The notes beneath the pieces are model-generated. The model saw only the letters and a program-made list of their open reading frames with translations, was not told the origin of the DNA and made no database searches. From Macrocystis pyrifera (taxonomy: Eukaryota; Sar; Phaeophyceae; Laminariales; Laminariaceae), in NCBI GenBank assembly GCA_031763025.1, contig JASSKH010000006.1, positions 13,419,479 to 13,483,478 of the forward strand: a stretch of DNA of 64,000 nucleotides. The letters are read 5' to 3'. Below are positions 46,501-57,905 of the stretch, piece after piece. The stretch's first letter is position 1, and each line of letters begins with the position of its first letter. The position numbers were made by a program, and so were the translations under genes.

Positions 46501-48410
46501 ACCTACTGTGCGTCCCTGACAATTAAACCACACCGGCAGCGCAACCGAAAGCGTTAAGAGTAGGAGGGTTATGTTTTGTTTCGGGAGATACTGCCTGTGC
46601 GTCCTAGTTTTTTTTTCAAGTAGGCACGCCGTACGCTACAATGACGTTCGTAAGAAAAACGCGCATACTCCCTTTCGTAAACCCCCGATTCACAGCGTAT
46701 ATAGCCCTTTATCCATTCGACCTAAAGTCTTGTCCTCCCCACTACTTTCAGTACTACAACGAGGAAGCTGAGATGCTCTGAACCAAACCGAACAGACAAG
46801 GGGCGATGGTGTTGAGACGTCGGTCAGTAGGCCGGTCCGTCGGTCCCAAACGAATTGCCATATGTTATCATCTCCTCGGAATCAGTGCCAATGTGGAGGG
46901 CGGATTGGTAAGTAATGGCAGGGGCTAGAGTCGAGTAGGTTTGACCGCCTCGGCTGCAATCTTATGTCTGCGTGGTGGTTTCGATAGGGGTTGTTAAAAT
47001 GTCCCCAACACGGAAAGGAAACGACAGAAAATGAGCTGCCTTGGGGGGGGGGGGGGGGTCATGGGCACTGCCTCTTCTGTTTTGGAAGATGCGTGCGCGT
47101 TCGGGTCTGACTAAACCTCTCTTTGTGCGGTTGGATAGACCGGACGTGGGGAGTATTCGATTAATAACCAAATAGCTTCTGCAACGTCTGGCAGTACTCT
47201 ATCGAGCCATATCGAACCTGACAGCACACCGCACAGTGGCCAAACTGCGTAGACAGAATTGCTTGCGGACGCGGAATGACTCACGCCCAACCCCCTCGCT
47301 TTTGCTACGCCCATCCGTGGATGGGCGACTTGGTGTTTGCAGGTTGATGTTTCCGACGAGACGGACGAAAGCCAGAAAGTATTCGCGGGGGTGCTGGTCG
47401 CGGTTCACTGCTTGATGATCCTTTCTGTAAGTCGATACTGGCCTACACAGACCACCAGCGGTGGAAAACAATCCAAATCCGTTGCCCTGTGTATACTGCA
47501 GTACGTATCATAGTTGTGAATGGACTATCAGTTCTGGTGAAAACGGGCTGTAACTACATTTTTTCTCCCTCGTTAAACCCTATTTATAGCGAAATTAGGA
47601 GATGGAACGAAGACCCCGCCGGGGGGGGGCGGAAGTCGAACGGTTGACACCCTAACCAATTTTTTATACTATTCCAAGTAACATTTACTTATATGGCCGT
47701 TTCAGTGCTCAAGGAATCTAGATCAATCATATTGATGTTTGGTGCTGCTCCTATTCTTCGCTAGGGAAGGGCTAATGGTCTGATTCCTATATTTGTCATA
47801 TATCTCGAAACAAATCGTCTCTATCTACTTCAAGTCAACTAAATGGTAGCGCGCGTACTGACCCGAGTTCTATCTTTATCTGCCCACATCTGACGGAGTA
47901 AGTAATCGCGTACGGACTCACTCAGCGTCTGTCTGCCTACTGTGTATATGTCTGATCGGCCGCAAAAAACAGATCATCGTTGAAGGTGCTCTTGTAATGT
48001 ATGAAAAGGCCGGAAATCCATTGGGTACCCGCGGAGACGATGGTGGTGGGTCACCCACGGGCGAGTTGAAATATCCTCTGCCGAAAAGCTCGCGGTACAC
48101 GGGGAGCGAATACAACGAAGAAGACACAGCACAAGAGGAGAACATACGATGGGCAGAAACCGTGGAAGCGACACCGGCCGAATCCCAATCTCAACGGCGA
48201 CAAGGGGCTCAAGCCTGGCCCGTATCGTCGATGTCGTCTTCGCAGGGTGCGAGGTCCGAAAAACAACCGCCACCGTCTTTCCACGAACGTCGCCCACCCG
48301 CGCCCCCGTACGCGCAAGGAACGGGCCAGGAGTACCCGCCGCCACCGAAGTATAACTCACTCCGCATTTCGGGGGGGGAAGACGCGCGTAGATTGAGGAC
48401 CATTACATAG
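40582..48410 (+). CDS. PMP-repeat, Cys-rich, multi-TM surface protein (8 exons)
   Basis: Exons: 40582-42127, 42347-42588, 43082-43352, 44228-44502, 44699-45432, 46022-46094, 47343-47426, 47973-48410; they join in phase into 1220 codons. Exon 1 has about ten Pmp-type repeats with GGA(I/L/V) and FxxN motifs, as in chlamydial outer-membrane proteins and their brown algal relatives. Exon 3 and the start of exon 4 are Cys-rich (CEGCPPWHLCTNC; CSAGYEGP then YCAVCEEGY). Exons 4-8 hold about seven or eight membrane spans, and exon 8 ends in a Pro/Ser-rich tail. Intron 4 uses a GC donor (CAG|GCAAGT); the others are GT-AG. No ATG occurs early in the first frame and a stop lies just upstream of 40582, so the start probably sits in an unseen 5' exon. 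Likely a membrane protein with a large extracellular region; function unknown. Confidence 0.85.
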
Positions 48411-49180
48411 CTAATGGAGGCAGGTCCGTCTATATCCTTCTTACTAAATGTTGTCTACCAGACAGTCTGGCTGGCTGTCTGTTTGGCTGTCTGTCGTCAT
48501 AGTCTCCGCGGATCAGACCCGCCTCGCAGCATGGGTAGAGGGAGAGGGCGGGTAGCACAACCAGCGGAGAGTACTGACTGGGTCTCTTCGCATCGCGCCG
48601 AGTCGTGCCCGTCGTGCAATGAGCTTTGCGGACAAAACCCCGAAGCGGTGCCGAGCCAAAGAAAGCCAGTATTTGCAGCTTGGTGGCTTTACTTTTAAAA
48701 TAATACTGAGTATACAGACAGCCCACTGGCCGATTCGAACCATGTATTCTAAAACTTTTGGCGGGGCACAGCAACAAATTATTGATTTGAAGTTGGTCAA
48801 ATCCCGGGGATGTCTGGTCAGTGTCCTCGATTCGGAAAGCACGTCCGTATATTTGCAACACCCTCAGGCCGAGACAATGAAGGGACGAATAGGTACCATA
48901 CCCGGGTCCAGAAGGCCTTCTGTCAATCTATACTATGTTCCGAGGGTAGAGATGTCGGGGGGTGCGCCCTCTGGTTGAATGTCGCCTCCCACGGTGGAAA
49001 CTTCGGTTTCAAAATCTGGCCAGCATTTGTGCTGGTTACGTTGTATATTGCCATGAACAGGCAGCCCATACGCCGACTGCAACATTGTACAAGGTTTGGT
49101 GTGGCACACTGCAAGACAGCAATATTCTCCAATTGGCCGATTCCGTTGTTATAGAACGCACGGAACATTTTTCTTTGGGA
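48411..49180. other. 3' flank of the PMP-type gene
   Basis: No supported gene. A GGTTCGAATC box on the minus strand (about 48735) has no partner box A, so I do not call a tRNA. Confidence 0.4.
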
Positions 49181-49189
49181 ATCTTTACC

Positions 49190-50120
49190 GGTGCCCCCTG
49201 TCTGAGGTTTCCAAGAGGCAGGAAGCGGTTTTATTTAAGGCATCGGATTTTAGTATCCCCTGATTGGGGTTTCCAAAATGTTCGTAGGCGTTTTTATTCG
49301 GGCATGGGCTGTGCATATCCCCTGCTTGTGGTTTCTAATATGTAGGAGGCCTTTTGTTTCCGGGGACGGCCCGCTAGTACCCCCTGTGTGGGTTTGCAAC
49401 AATTTGGTAGACACTATCTTCCGGGGATGAGCCGTTTGTATCCTATGATTGGGATTTCCAAGGTACAGGGGTTGTTTTTTTCTTCCCGGGGTCCGTCGGT
49501 TGGTGCTTTGGTTGGGTTGGGTTTCCATCGTTTAGGTGGGCGGTTTGTGATCGGGCGTGGGCCGCTAGTGTCACATGTCCCCTGTTTTGGGGTTCCATTA
49601 ATTTGATAGGCGTTTCCGGAGATGGGCCCTGATTGTGATACGCTGTACTCGATACTGGTCTGGGGATATCTGACGGTTTCGGATATATTCCGGGGTTTCG
49701 TATTATGTGCCTAGGCATTATTTGGTATGCCTGAGTCTTCTGGGATGTGGATGTGGCTCGCCTTGCGAGGCAGTCGTGATGCTAAGATACGACCCGAGGT
49801 TTGATGCTAAGATAATCCTCGTTATATATGTGGCGACACCTCTGACGAAAAGGTATTGGATCGCCTGGTATGTATTGGAGCCTTTGACGAAAAAGTGCTG
49901 TGCTCCTGCGTGTGGGTGTATTTCGGTGTGGTGTGTGTAACAATATATATATATATGTACCGCTCTTCCTCGACGATCACGGTGTAGACCACGCGTGCAA
50001 CACGTGGACGGGTCCGACAGCTTCTCGTATTCATACAGGCCCCTTGTTTGGGGGGTGGCAGGCGGCGTTTTTCTTCCGGTCATAGGCCTTTGGTGTCCCC
50101 TGTTTGAGTTTCATACCACT
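49190..50120 (+). repeat. Degenerate ~62-bp tandem repeat
   Basis: About seven units between 49190 and 49640 start with CCCCTG(A/C/T)TTGGGGTTTCC-like words spaced 60-71 bp apart (about 49196, 49257, 49319, 49381, 49441, 49508, 49579). Two more units lie at about 50041 and 50096 after a 330-bp gap. Confidence 0.6.
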
Positions 50121-50174
50121 TCGGGAGGGTTAGGAGTAGTAGTGTAGTAGTAATGGTAGTAGTAGACACCACAC

Positions 50175-50880
50175 TTACTGTTCTGCCGGAGGTGCGCGCG
50201 CAAGCCTTCCGCGACAACGAATTTCGTTGCTTGAACTGCCACGGTATCGATAACTCCTTCGAACACTGCTCGCAACCTTTTATGGATGACAGGCGGCTGC
50301 CTTAACCCCAGCGAGGTCAACTCGGCGCCAATGTGACGCCTACCGTCGTTGGCAGCAGCTCATGCGCTCCCACCGTCGCCGTGACCACCCTGACGGCGGC
50401 GAAAACATGCGCTTGCCGTCTACCTCCGACCGTCGCAAAAGTTCCTCGCGACACAATGACAACTACTGTAACAATCGCTAGATAATCACGGAGGCAGCAC
50501 ACAAGCAAGCGCCTTCGTGAAACTATTCTCGCAAAAACGGACAAGGTAATTACGACAAAAGCTCGCCCTCCAACACCGGTATCCACTCGCCCCTTCAGCT
50601 CGGACAATATGCCCGAAACATAGGAAACGCGTACCAGTCTCTTCACTGTGTACCATCCTAAATATGGCCTCGACCAGTGGAGCCCCTAGCATACGCTATG
50701 CCGCCTCGCACAAGGGAGGAAACAGGAACCCAATTGCACGCCAGCCGGGGATTTTCCACTCCTGAAGCGGCTGTCCGCATGTGGCACTCTTGGGAGACAA
50801 AACACCAACTATTTGAACGGATGAGTTCCGCCTTGATCTGCCCGTGTTTTAAGCCAGGGTCAGGGCGCGCATAACGCTGC
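50175..50880 (+). pseudogene. Ty3/gypsy gag remnant
   Basis: The frame from about 50200 reads FRCLNCHGIDNSFEHC, a CCHC knuckle (50228-50269) with Asn in place of the His ligand, then GGCLNP and, after a frameshift, DAYRRWQQLMRS-RRRD. This order matches the end of gag in brown algal gypsy-like elements as I know them. A later stretch (50677-50874) may be the gag tail. The pol part is at 60.1-62.2 kb, so the element has been split by insertions. Confidence 0.5.
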
Positions 50881-51005
50881 TCCCCCCTCGCATAGGCGAC
50901 AAGAATCGTGACGCCTCATTACCTCCCTTTGTATGGGGTCGGGTCAACGTGCCCAAACTCCAGGGGTAACAGCAGCCTGTTCTGCTGTTGCAACGGGAGC
51001 TATGG

Positions 51006-51095
51006 GCTAAATTAGACACACGACACGAAATTGGAACGTGGAAGTGTGGTGAGCTTAAGCTTTATTTTTACCAATCCGCCGGAGGATAAAAGAAA
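51006..51095 (+). repeat. Left arm of a 9-kb-spaced inverted repeat
   Basis: The arm reads CTAAATTAGACACACGAC ... TTTTTACCAATCCGCCGGAGG and is matched in reverse complement at 59965-60051. The pair may be the terminal repeats of a DNA element that later received the copia insertion. No matching target duplication was found. Confidence 0.6.
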
Positions 51096-51497
51096 ATCCC
51101 TTTGTATGGATTTTACCGCGCGGTCACGGCGCGAATAATGCTCCCTCCATCCCCTCGCGTAGACGACGATAATCGTAACGCCTATTTACCCCCCTCCTAC
51201 GCGTTCTACGATAGAGGTCGTAGCGCATTTCCGCTAAAAAAAATACTGAATGACGGGGTTCATTAAAGCCGTTTCCTATGCGGTTCGATGTTTGAGCTTC
51301 AGATTTTGACCCGATCGCATTTTCAGATGCGAACGTGGCAAATCAAAACAGTCTTCCTATGCGGGAAAATCAGATTTATTGTGGGTGCAAAGATTCGAGC
51401 AAACGCCGGAACCAACTGATGTTGTTGTTGTTTGGCGCCGCGGAGAGACGCGCTGGGTGCGCTGCCCTGCGCGCAGGACCCAAGCGTCCAAGCCAAG

Positions 51498-51940
51498 AAC
51501 AGGATATTTTCGGACTTCAGGATGAAAGATTACTTCAGGATGAAATGCGAAAAAAATGGAAATTTGTGAAAAAATACCAAGGAGTCAACTTTTTTTTTTT
51601 CGTTTCTGGGGTGGGTAGATATCACCACAAGGCACCACCTCACGAGTTTTGGGGGTCCTAGGACCCAGCGTCGCCGCTCACTGTCGCAAGCGGGTTTTCA
51701 CCTATTTCCGCCCTTCTCGGTGCGGGTAAGAATTCGATTTTTCGTTTTTGCGGTGGTGAGAGGCGATGCGAGATCGTATGACACCAAAAAGTCGCGAGGT
51801 GGTGCTTTGTGGTGGCTTCTACCCACCCTAGAGAAAGGAAGACAAAAAAATGTTTCCTTGGTATCTTTTCATCGGTTTCTATATTTTTTACGTTCCATCC
51901 TGAAGTAATCTTTCATCCTTAAGTCCGAAAATATCCTGTT
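51498..51940. mobile_element. Foldback MITE with CAAG flanks
   Basis: The inverted arms are about 150 bp, beginning AACAGGATATTTTCGGACTT; the 443-bp element is flanked by CAAG at 51494-51497 and 51941-51944. The arms diverge at about ten positions, so it is not recent. No coding signal. Confidence 0.65.
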
Positions 51941-52317
51941 CAAGGCTGACTGCCTCTGGTCTGGCGGCGAAGAGACGTGGCGCGTGCGCTAGAGTCAACC
52001 TGTGTTGGTATTTTGTGTTTCATAATGTGACTGACTGCTGTTGCTGCTGCTGCTGCTGGACAGCAGTATAGTCTATGAGTACGTATCCACAGAGAGGTGC
52101 ACGCGCCGAGTGCGCTTATCTTGATCTCTAGGCCCGAGCCCGCGCCTGCCGACTATAGACTGGCTACGGAGGGACGCGCCGCCCGCCGACCGCGCGTCGA
52201 ACGCGAAGCAACATCGCTATACAGCTGTGTCACCATCCAACTCATCGATCGTTCTGCTGATGTTTACTGTCATGGATAACATCTTGAAGAAGAGAGCATG
52301 CCATTTTTCGATTTGAA

Positions 52318-52379
52318 AATCTGATGACCCAAGTCGTCGGATTTTGGTACCAAAATCCGACGACTTGGGTCATCAGATT
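52318..52379. repeat. Perfect 62-bp palindrome
   Basis: Arms of 31 bp meet at GGT|ACC and match exactly; imperfect pairing extends to about 52304-52394. A transcript would fold into a long hairpin. Confidence 0.9.
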
Positions 52380-52648
52380 CTCAACTCGAAAAAAAAAAAA
52401 ACGGTCGAATTTTTCATATTTGGGCTGCATAAGCACGGTCATTCATTTTTTAGATCGAAAAATACAAATCTGAAGCTCGAAATCGAACTGCATAGGAAAC
52501 AGCCTAACCCAAAATCGTCGGAATCCCAATCTTGTTTCGAAAAATGATGTGTATACTAGGTCTATGGGATTATTCATCGGGATGTTATTTGATTTTTGCT
52601 GAAGTCAGGTTTCGGGTGAGTTATGGAGCTCCTTAAGTGAGGAGCTTC

Positions 52649-53089
52649 TGTTATGGAAATGTTAGCACATAGCCAGAAAGAGTCAATGTTCAGTAGCACT
52701 GCTCTTGTATATCGTAGATCTCATATGTGTCTGTTCGAATGTAACGTGCGTATGTGTATGCGGAGGAATTACTTCTGTAGAACACTCTGCTTGCTAGCCG
52801 AGTACATCACTCTCTCGTGTGGATAAGTAGATCACTCTCTCGTGTAGATCGTAGCTGTCCTGGTCAGCTCTGGGAAGCAGCCATCGTCTGGGCTCTTGCA
52901 TACTCTGCGGTTTATGTATGTGTGTGTTGGCCAACTACGCGCCAGTGTTACAATACCTCAACATCATCTTCACACAGTGGAAGGACTTTAGTCTTGCCGG
53001 CTACCTCTCGGACGTGTCATCACCTCGACTAACGTCGACGACACAGCCTCTCAGCCACCGTGCCAGGGTATATCACAATATATATAATA
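52649..53089 (+). repeat. 5' LTR of the copia element
   Basis: This 441-bp LTR starts TGTTATGG and ends ATAATA; the matching 3' end has the same last six bases. Confidence 0.9.
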
Positions 53090-53101
53090 GGTTATGAGCC
53101 T
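53090..53101 (+). promoter_or_regulatory. Primer-binding site, initiator tRNA-Met half-type
   Basis: GGTTATGAGCC directly follows the 5' LTR. It is complementary to the anticodon arm of initiator tRNA-Met rather than to its 3' end, as in Drosophila copia and some stramenopile copia elements, which prime with a tRNA fragment. Confidence 0.65.
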
Positions 53102-53954
53102 CGACAGTATGTCTGAGTGAAGGCCTGCGGCGACTGCGACTTCTGCTGTCGTCGAGTGCTGTGAAGTGCACACACATCTTCCAGAATATATTTTCCGCGG
53201 AAAGCTACAGCTGTAAGCCAGCTTTCTGCTGGAGGCCACACTGGATCAACCCACTTGCTTATTGGGCCCAAACTGATCACCTGGGCTCTCGGCTGCACTT
53301 TCGGTACGCAACTGTCTGTGTAAAGCATTCGGGGGCATAATTTCTAGGCGTTGACTTCGGTCGGCGAATAGGGTTGTGCGGGTTGTTGGTTCTGCGCGCG
53401 GAGTGCCCTCCTCGGTATTCTGCGTGTCTTTTACTGACTTCCGAAATCGCCTGCGCGTGGTAATTTTGCGGCGCGTAGTCTGTCCAAGATATCTTCCACG
53501 TGTTGAGTCGCTGGCTTGGTAGCGTGTGTGGGTTGAGGATACGACTGATAGCTGGTAGGCGTCCGCTGCTACAGCTACGCACACGTGATCGACTCACGTA
53601 AATTTGCCTGCGCGTGGTATACGCGAGGTAGGTCTGTCCAAGATATCTTCCGCGTGCTGATTTTTGATCGGTACGTGTGTAGGCTGAGGATCTGACCAGG
53701 CCTGTTTGCATCCGTGCAGCAGCCACCAGTCTACGCTGAAAGACGCGTAGCACGTCTAGACAGTACATCTGACCCTTGTGCCCGCAGGATGATGCCGGAG
53801 GTGGCACCTCCGTCGCCGCAACACCGCAGCCTAGCCACCTGCGGTAGGTCATAGCTGTGCTCGGAGGAGCACAGTAGCCCGGACGGACGCTGGATTGCTT
53901 CCGCCGGACGAAAGGTCGTAAGCTACGGAGTTGCGTGATACCCTGGCTTCAGCG

Positions 53955-55110
53955 ATGGCGGATCAATCATTCTCCGGGCTCCACCGCATGCTGGACTCCA
54001 TTGGGAAATGCACAGGACATTCGGGTTTTCGCGAATGGAAGACCAAGCTTCGACAACCAATCATCCTCCACGCGCCGGAGCTTCTTCCCGTCCTCGACGG
54101 GAAGAAAAGCACCCATCGGCAACCACGGAGAACGCGGAAGCTGTGGCCGCGTGGGACAAGGCCAACGGTCGCCTATACTCCCTCCTCTTTTCCGTGACCT
54201 CCGGGTCTGCGCAGCTCACCGTCCGTACCCATGACGGGACAGAGGCCGGTGCCATGGAGGATGGGACGGCGGCCTGGAAAGCCCTCAACGAGCGTTTCGA
54301 CGCTCAAACCCAGGAAGCTCGGCGTACGTGTCACAACAAGCTGTTCAACTTGAGGCACCTTGTTGGCGGTGATCCTATTGACTTCTTCACGAAGGGGTGG
54401 GATCTCAAGCTTCGCCTCCGGGTGCTGGGGGAGGAGGTTTCGGACGCGGAATACTTGGACATCATGCTGTCGGGCCTGACCAAGGCCCCGGAATTCAAGT
54501 TCATCCGGGAGATGCACTACCAGGATGAGTTCAGTTCTGTGGACTGTCTCCAGGAGACGGCGAATCGCTTCTCCGTGGACCAGCAGTCGCGCAACGCGTC
54601 GGGAACCGTGGTCTCAGGAAGGGGAGCCACGATCGCGGTTGTATCCAACACCGACCAGGGCCACCGATGCAAGACGTACGAGCACTTCCAGCGCGACTGC
54701 CCCCATCAAGCACAGAAGGGCCGTCCAAAGCAGGGGAAGAAGAAAGGGAAGAACAAGCGAGGCAGTGGTGGGAGTACTCAGCCAAAGTGGTGCTCCTACC
54801 AAAAAACCACGACGCACAGCGCGATGCTGAGTGTCAAAAACAGCAGGAGCTCCGAGAGCACAATAAGAAGGAGCTCCAAGGGTTGGCTGCGAACCTGGTG
54901 CTGCTGCAGTCCGCTGGTCAAGCCAACTTCTCCAACATCGGGAGCGCTCACCTGACACATTCATCTCCGACTCTGGCTCAACCGGCCCAGTCCGAGCCGA
55001 CTACGTTCGGGTTCTCCTTTAGCGCCCTAGGTGCTTCCTTGGCAGAGGTCGCCTCGTCGTCTGCCGCTTCCCAGACACCTCCGGCGGCGTCTGCTGCCAA
55101 ACCAGAGTGA
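53955..55110 (+). pseudogene. Copia gag (frameshifted)
   Basis: Starting at the ATG at 53955, the frame holds the copia gag region (FREWKTKL; AWKALNERFD; RHLVGGDPIDFF; ADIMLSGL-like), then a shortened zinc-knuckle remnant (CKTYEHFQRDCP lacks the second Cys) and a basic tail. It changes frame near 54100 and near 54820, and stops at 55110. Gag would package the RNA into particles. Confidence 0.75.
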
Positions 55111-55137
55111 CCTACGCAGGATCACCACCTACCTTCA

Positions 55138-55665
55138 GGGTTCTTCGGTGCGTTCATGGCGACTCCTGCAGGGTTGTCGCTTGCTCCTTTCCGCTCCGAC
55201 GGATCATCCCTCCGTATGGGGGTGGACAGTGGAGCGACCGACAATTACCTCGATCCTGCGCTTACACCAGGAGTGCGGGCTCACATCCGCGATGTCGAAG
55301 ACCTTCGGGTCCCACTCACGATAGTCGCCGCCGGCCAGCATCTCCTGCAAGGCGTTACTACGGGAACTGTCTTCGGTGCCGTTACAGACGACAGTGGGAA
55401 TGACTGGCAGGTCTCCTTTCGCGTCGTTATGGTATCGGGGCTGGGCACCAACCTCTTCTCCGTGACCGCGGCGATGCTGAAGGGGATGGCGACGTTGTGT
55501 CATCCGACCAACCCCACGTTGGAGCTGGGCGGCGTGGTTATTCCGATGCAGACCCTCGGGGTGGACGACACGACAGGAAAGATCATGTACTCCATCGAGG
55601 TGAAGCTTGGGGGGCGCGCTGGGGGCCAGATGGTCCTCGGGACACCCCTGACGGCCTTGCCTTGA
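55138..55665 (+). pseudogene. Copia aspartic protease region
   Basis: VDSGATDNYLD carries the D-S-G catalytic motif, followed by VPLTIVAAGQHLL and the GLGTNLFSV block typical of the copia protease-to-integrase segment. The frame is not continuous with gag and ends at a stop at 55665. Confidence 0.75.
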
Positions 55666-56522
55666 AAGTGGGGTCCGCTGATCTCTGGCACCGACGCATG
55701 GGGCATATCAACAGCAAGAGCTTGGACGTCCTGAAGAAGGTGCCCGTCAATGGAGTCGACGACACCGGAGACGTTAAGGACTGTAGTGTCTGCCCGCTCG
55801 GTAAGAGCACACAACAACCTCATCCTAAGCAGGCCACATACGGCGTTTTGCGCCCCTTTCAGCACGTTTCCGTCGACACTCTTGGCCCCTTCACACCTTC
55901 AGCGTTGGGCGGTTTCAAGTACGCCACCAAGTTCGTTGACCAGCAGACCAAGTAGAAGGAGTTCGTTCTCATGAAGGACAAGACCTGATCTGTGGATTCC
56001 CTGGCGTTGTTCAACAAAGGGACTGTGATTCCTACTAGCGAGCGCATCCACTGCCTCCGCGGGGATCAAGGTACGGAACTAACGAGTGCGGAATTCCGTC
56101 AGTACTGTCAAGACGTCGGCATCAAGCTGGAGTTTGCCTCTCCGAACACCTCTCAGCAGATTGGTGCGAACGAGCGTGCGGGCCGAACGATCGTGAATAT
56201 CGTGCGCTGCCTGCTCGCTGACTCGACTCTACCGAAATTCCTTTGTGGGGAGCTGATGCAGACAGCTGTCTACCTGAGCAACCGGACTCCTCACGCAGCC
56301 CTGCAAACCGGGACGCCGTACAAGGCGCTCTACGGCAAGGATGCCTACCTCGGGCACCTTCGGATGATTGGGTCTAGGGCGTTCGTGCACATCGAGACCC
56401 ACACCAGGAAGATGAAGCACCGTGCTTCGGGAGGACGGCTTGTCGGATACAGCATAGACAGCAAGTCAGGATCTACAACTCTGAGACGAGACGTGTACGG
56501 GAGAGTCAAAATGTTGTATTAA
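55666..56522 (+). pseudogene. Copia integrase (stops in frame)
   Basis: The zinc-binding part is WHRRMGHIN...CSVCPLGKS, followed by the first acidic residue (VSVDTLGPF), the second (RGDQGTE) and the Glu in ANERAGRT. Two in-frame stops, near 55953 and 55986, separate the first and second catalytic blocks. It would insert the cDNA; this copy cannot. Confidence 0.8.
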
Positions 56523-56616
56523 TTGAGACGCCTTCCGTCGTGCCTTCGTCGGATGAGGGTAGTTTCAACGACGGGGAGTTCACATACGACGACCACGATT
56601 ACATGGTAAGAGACGT

Positions 56617-57900
56617 GTGAAACATAATTTCAGTCATTCAGTTGATTCGCTCTCTCCTGATCACGCCGTTGGGGAACCGCCTGTGACTGAATTCCTCGAG
56701 CAAATTCGTGAAACAACCAACCGTGACCTTCGGCTAAGTCCTACTGGATCTCCTCCTGCTGACGGTGCGCCTGAGATTTCCGGTGGTACACCTGAGGGAG
56801 ATAGCCCTGCCTCGCCTGGGGGAGTAAGCCCCCCTGAGCTGGGCGAAAGTGCGTCTCCTCCTGCTTCGTCACCTAGTCCTGCGACGCCGCTTGGGTCATC
56901 GCCTTCTAGTCCCGCTCCTTCTGGTGCTGCATCGCAAGATACCTCTGCGCGTGGGCGTAGTTCGTCTCGTGGTAGCCGAAATGCGCGCGGTGACTCTTCG
57001 CGTGGTAGATCTGCGCGGGGAGGCATCACGCCTCGCGGGTCGGCAGGTGGACGTGGTTCCCGTGGTGGACGAGATTCCACTTCGACACGTGCAGTCACCA
57101 GGTCGACTACGAACATCCTCAACGCCAAGATCGTCCGCGAGCTCCGTCGTATCTCATACGCATTCAATGCGAAAGGGAAGTTTCCTGATGCCGCCCATAG
57201 GGACGGTTCCTTTGGTTTCACGGAATATGCGTATGCTGTGGGGACATCTCAACCGGGTGTTCCACGGACGATCCAAGAAGCACGGGCCATGCCGGATGGT
57301 GCGCAATGGAATGCAGCCGCCGAACGCGAGATAACAAGTCTTAAGGAGCGAAAGTCTACAAGCTCGTCCTGCGCACGGCAGTTCCCCCTGGAAGGAAGTG
57401 GATTAAGTCCAAGTGGGTATTCAAGCGTAAGGCAGACGGATCATACAAGGGACGTCTAGTGGCTCAAGGCTGGAACCAAGTGCCTGGACTGGACTGCGGC
57501 AGCACCTTTGCTCCGGTGTGCAGGCTACAGAGCGTTCGGCTGGTAGCGTGCGTAGCCGTGGAATTCAACCTGGATCTGGATCACATGGACGTGTCCACTG
57601 CTTTCTTTACGCAGACATCCAAGAGAAAGTGTTCGTCGAACAGGCACCTGGCTTCGAGGTCAAGAAGAAGGATGGAGGTGATCTAGTCATGCAGCTAGAG
57701 AAGAGCCCTTACGGGCTGGCCCAAAGCCCCGGGAACTGGTTCCACACCATCGACCCCGCCCTTGTTGAAATCGGTTTCGCTCCACTCAAGTCTGACACGT
57801 GCGTCTACTTGTACAACCACGACGGTGCCCAGATCATCTTGACGCTCTACGTCGACGACCTTCTTTTAGCCGGCAACGACTCGGACGCCATCTCGTAAAA
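56617..57900 (+). pseudogene. Copia Pol linker and reverse transcriptase
   Basis: A Ser/Pro/Arg/Gly-rich linker (about 56617-57110) precedes the RT. The RT has SKWVFKRKADGSYKGRLVAQG, FAPVCRLQSVR, DHMDVSTAF, and the YVDD box (LYVDDLLLAGND, about 57850-57880), spread over three frames. A stop at 57896 cuts it from the connection domain. Confidence 0.8.
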
Positions 57901-57905
57901 AGAAG

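Noticed and set aside
48720..48790. GGTTCGAATC box B on the minus strand
   Set aside because: No box A or cloverleaf can be formed upstream.
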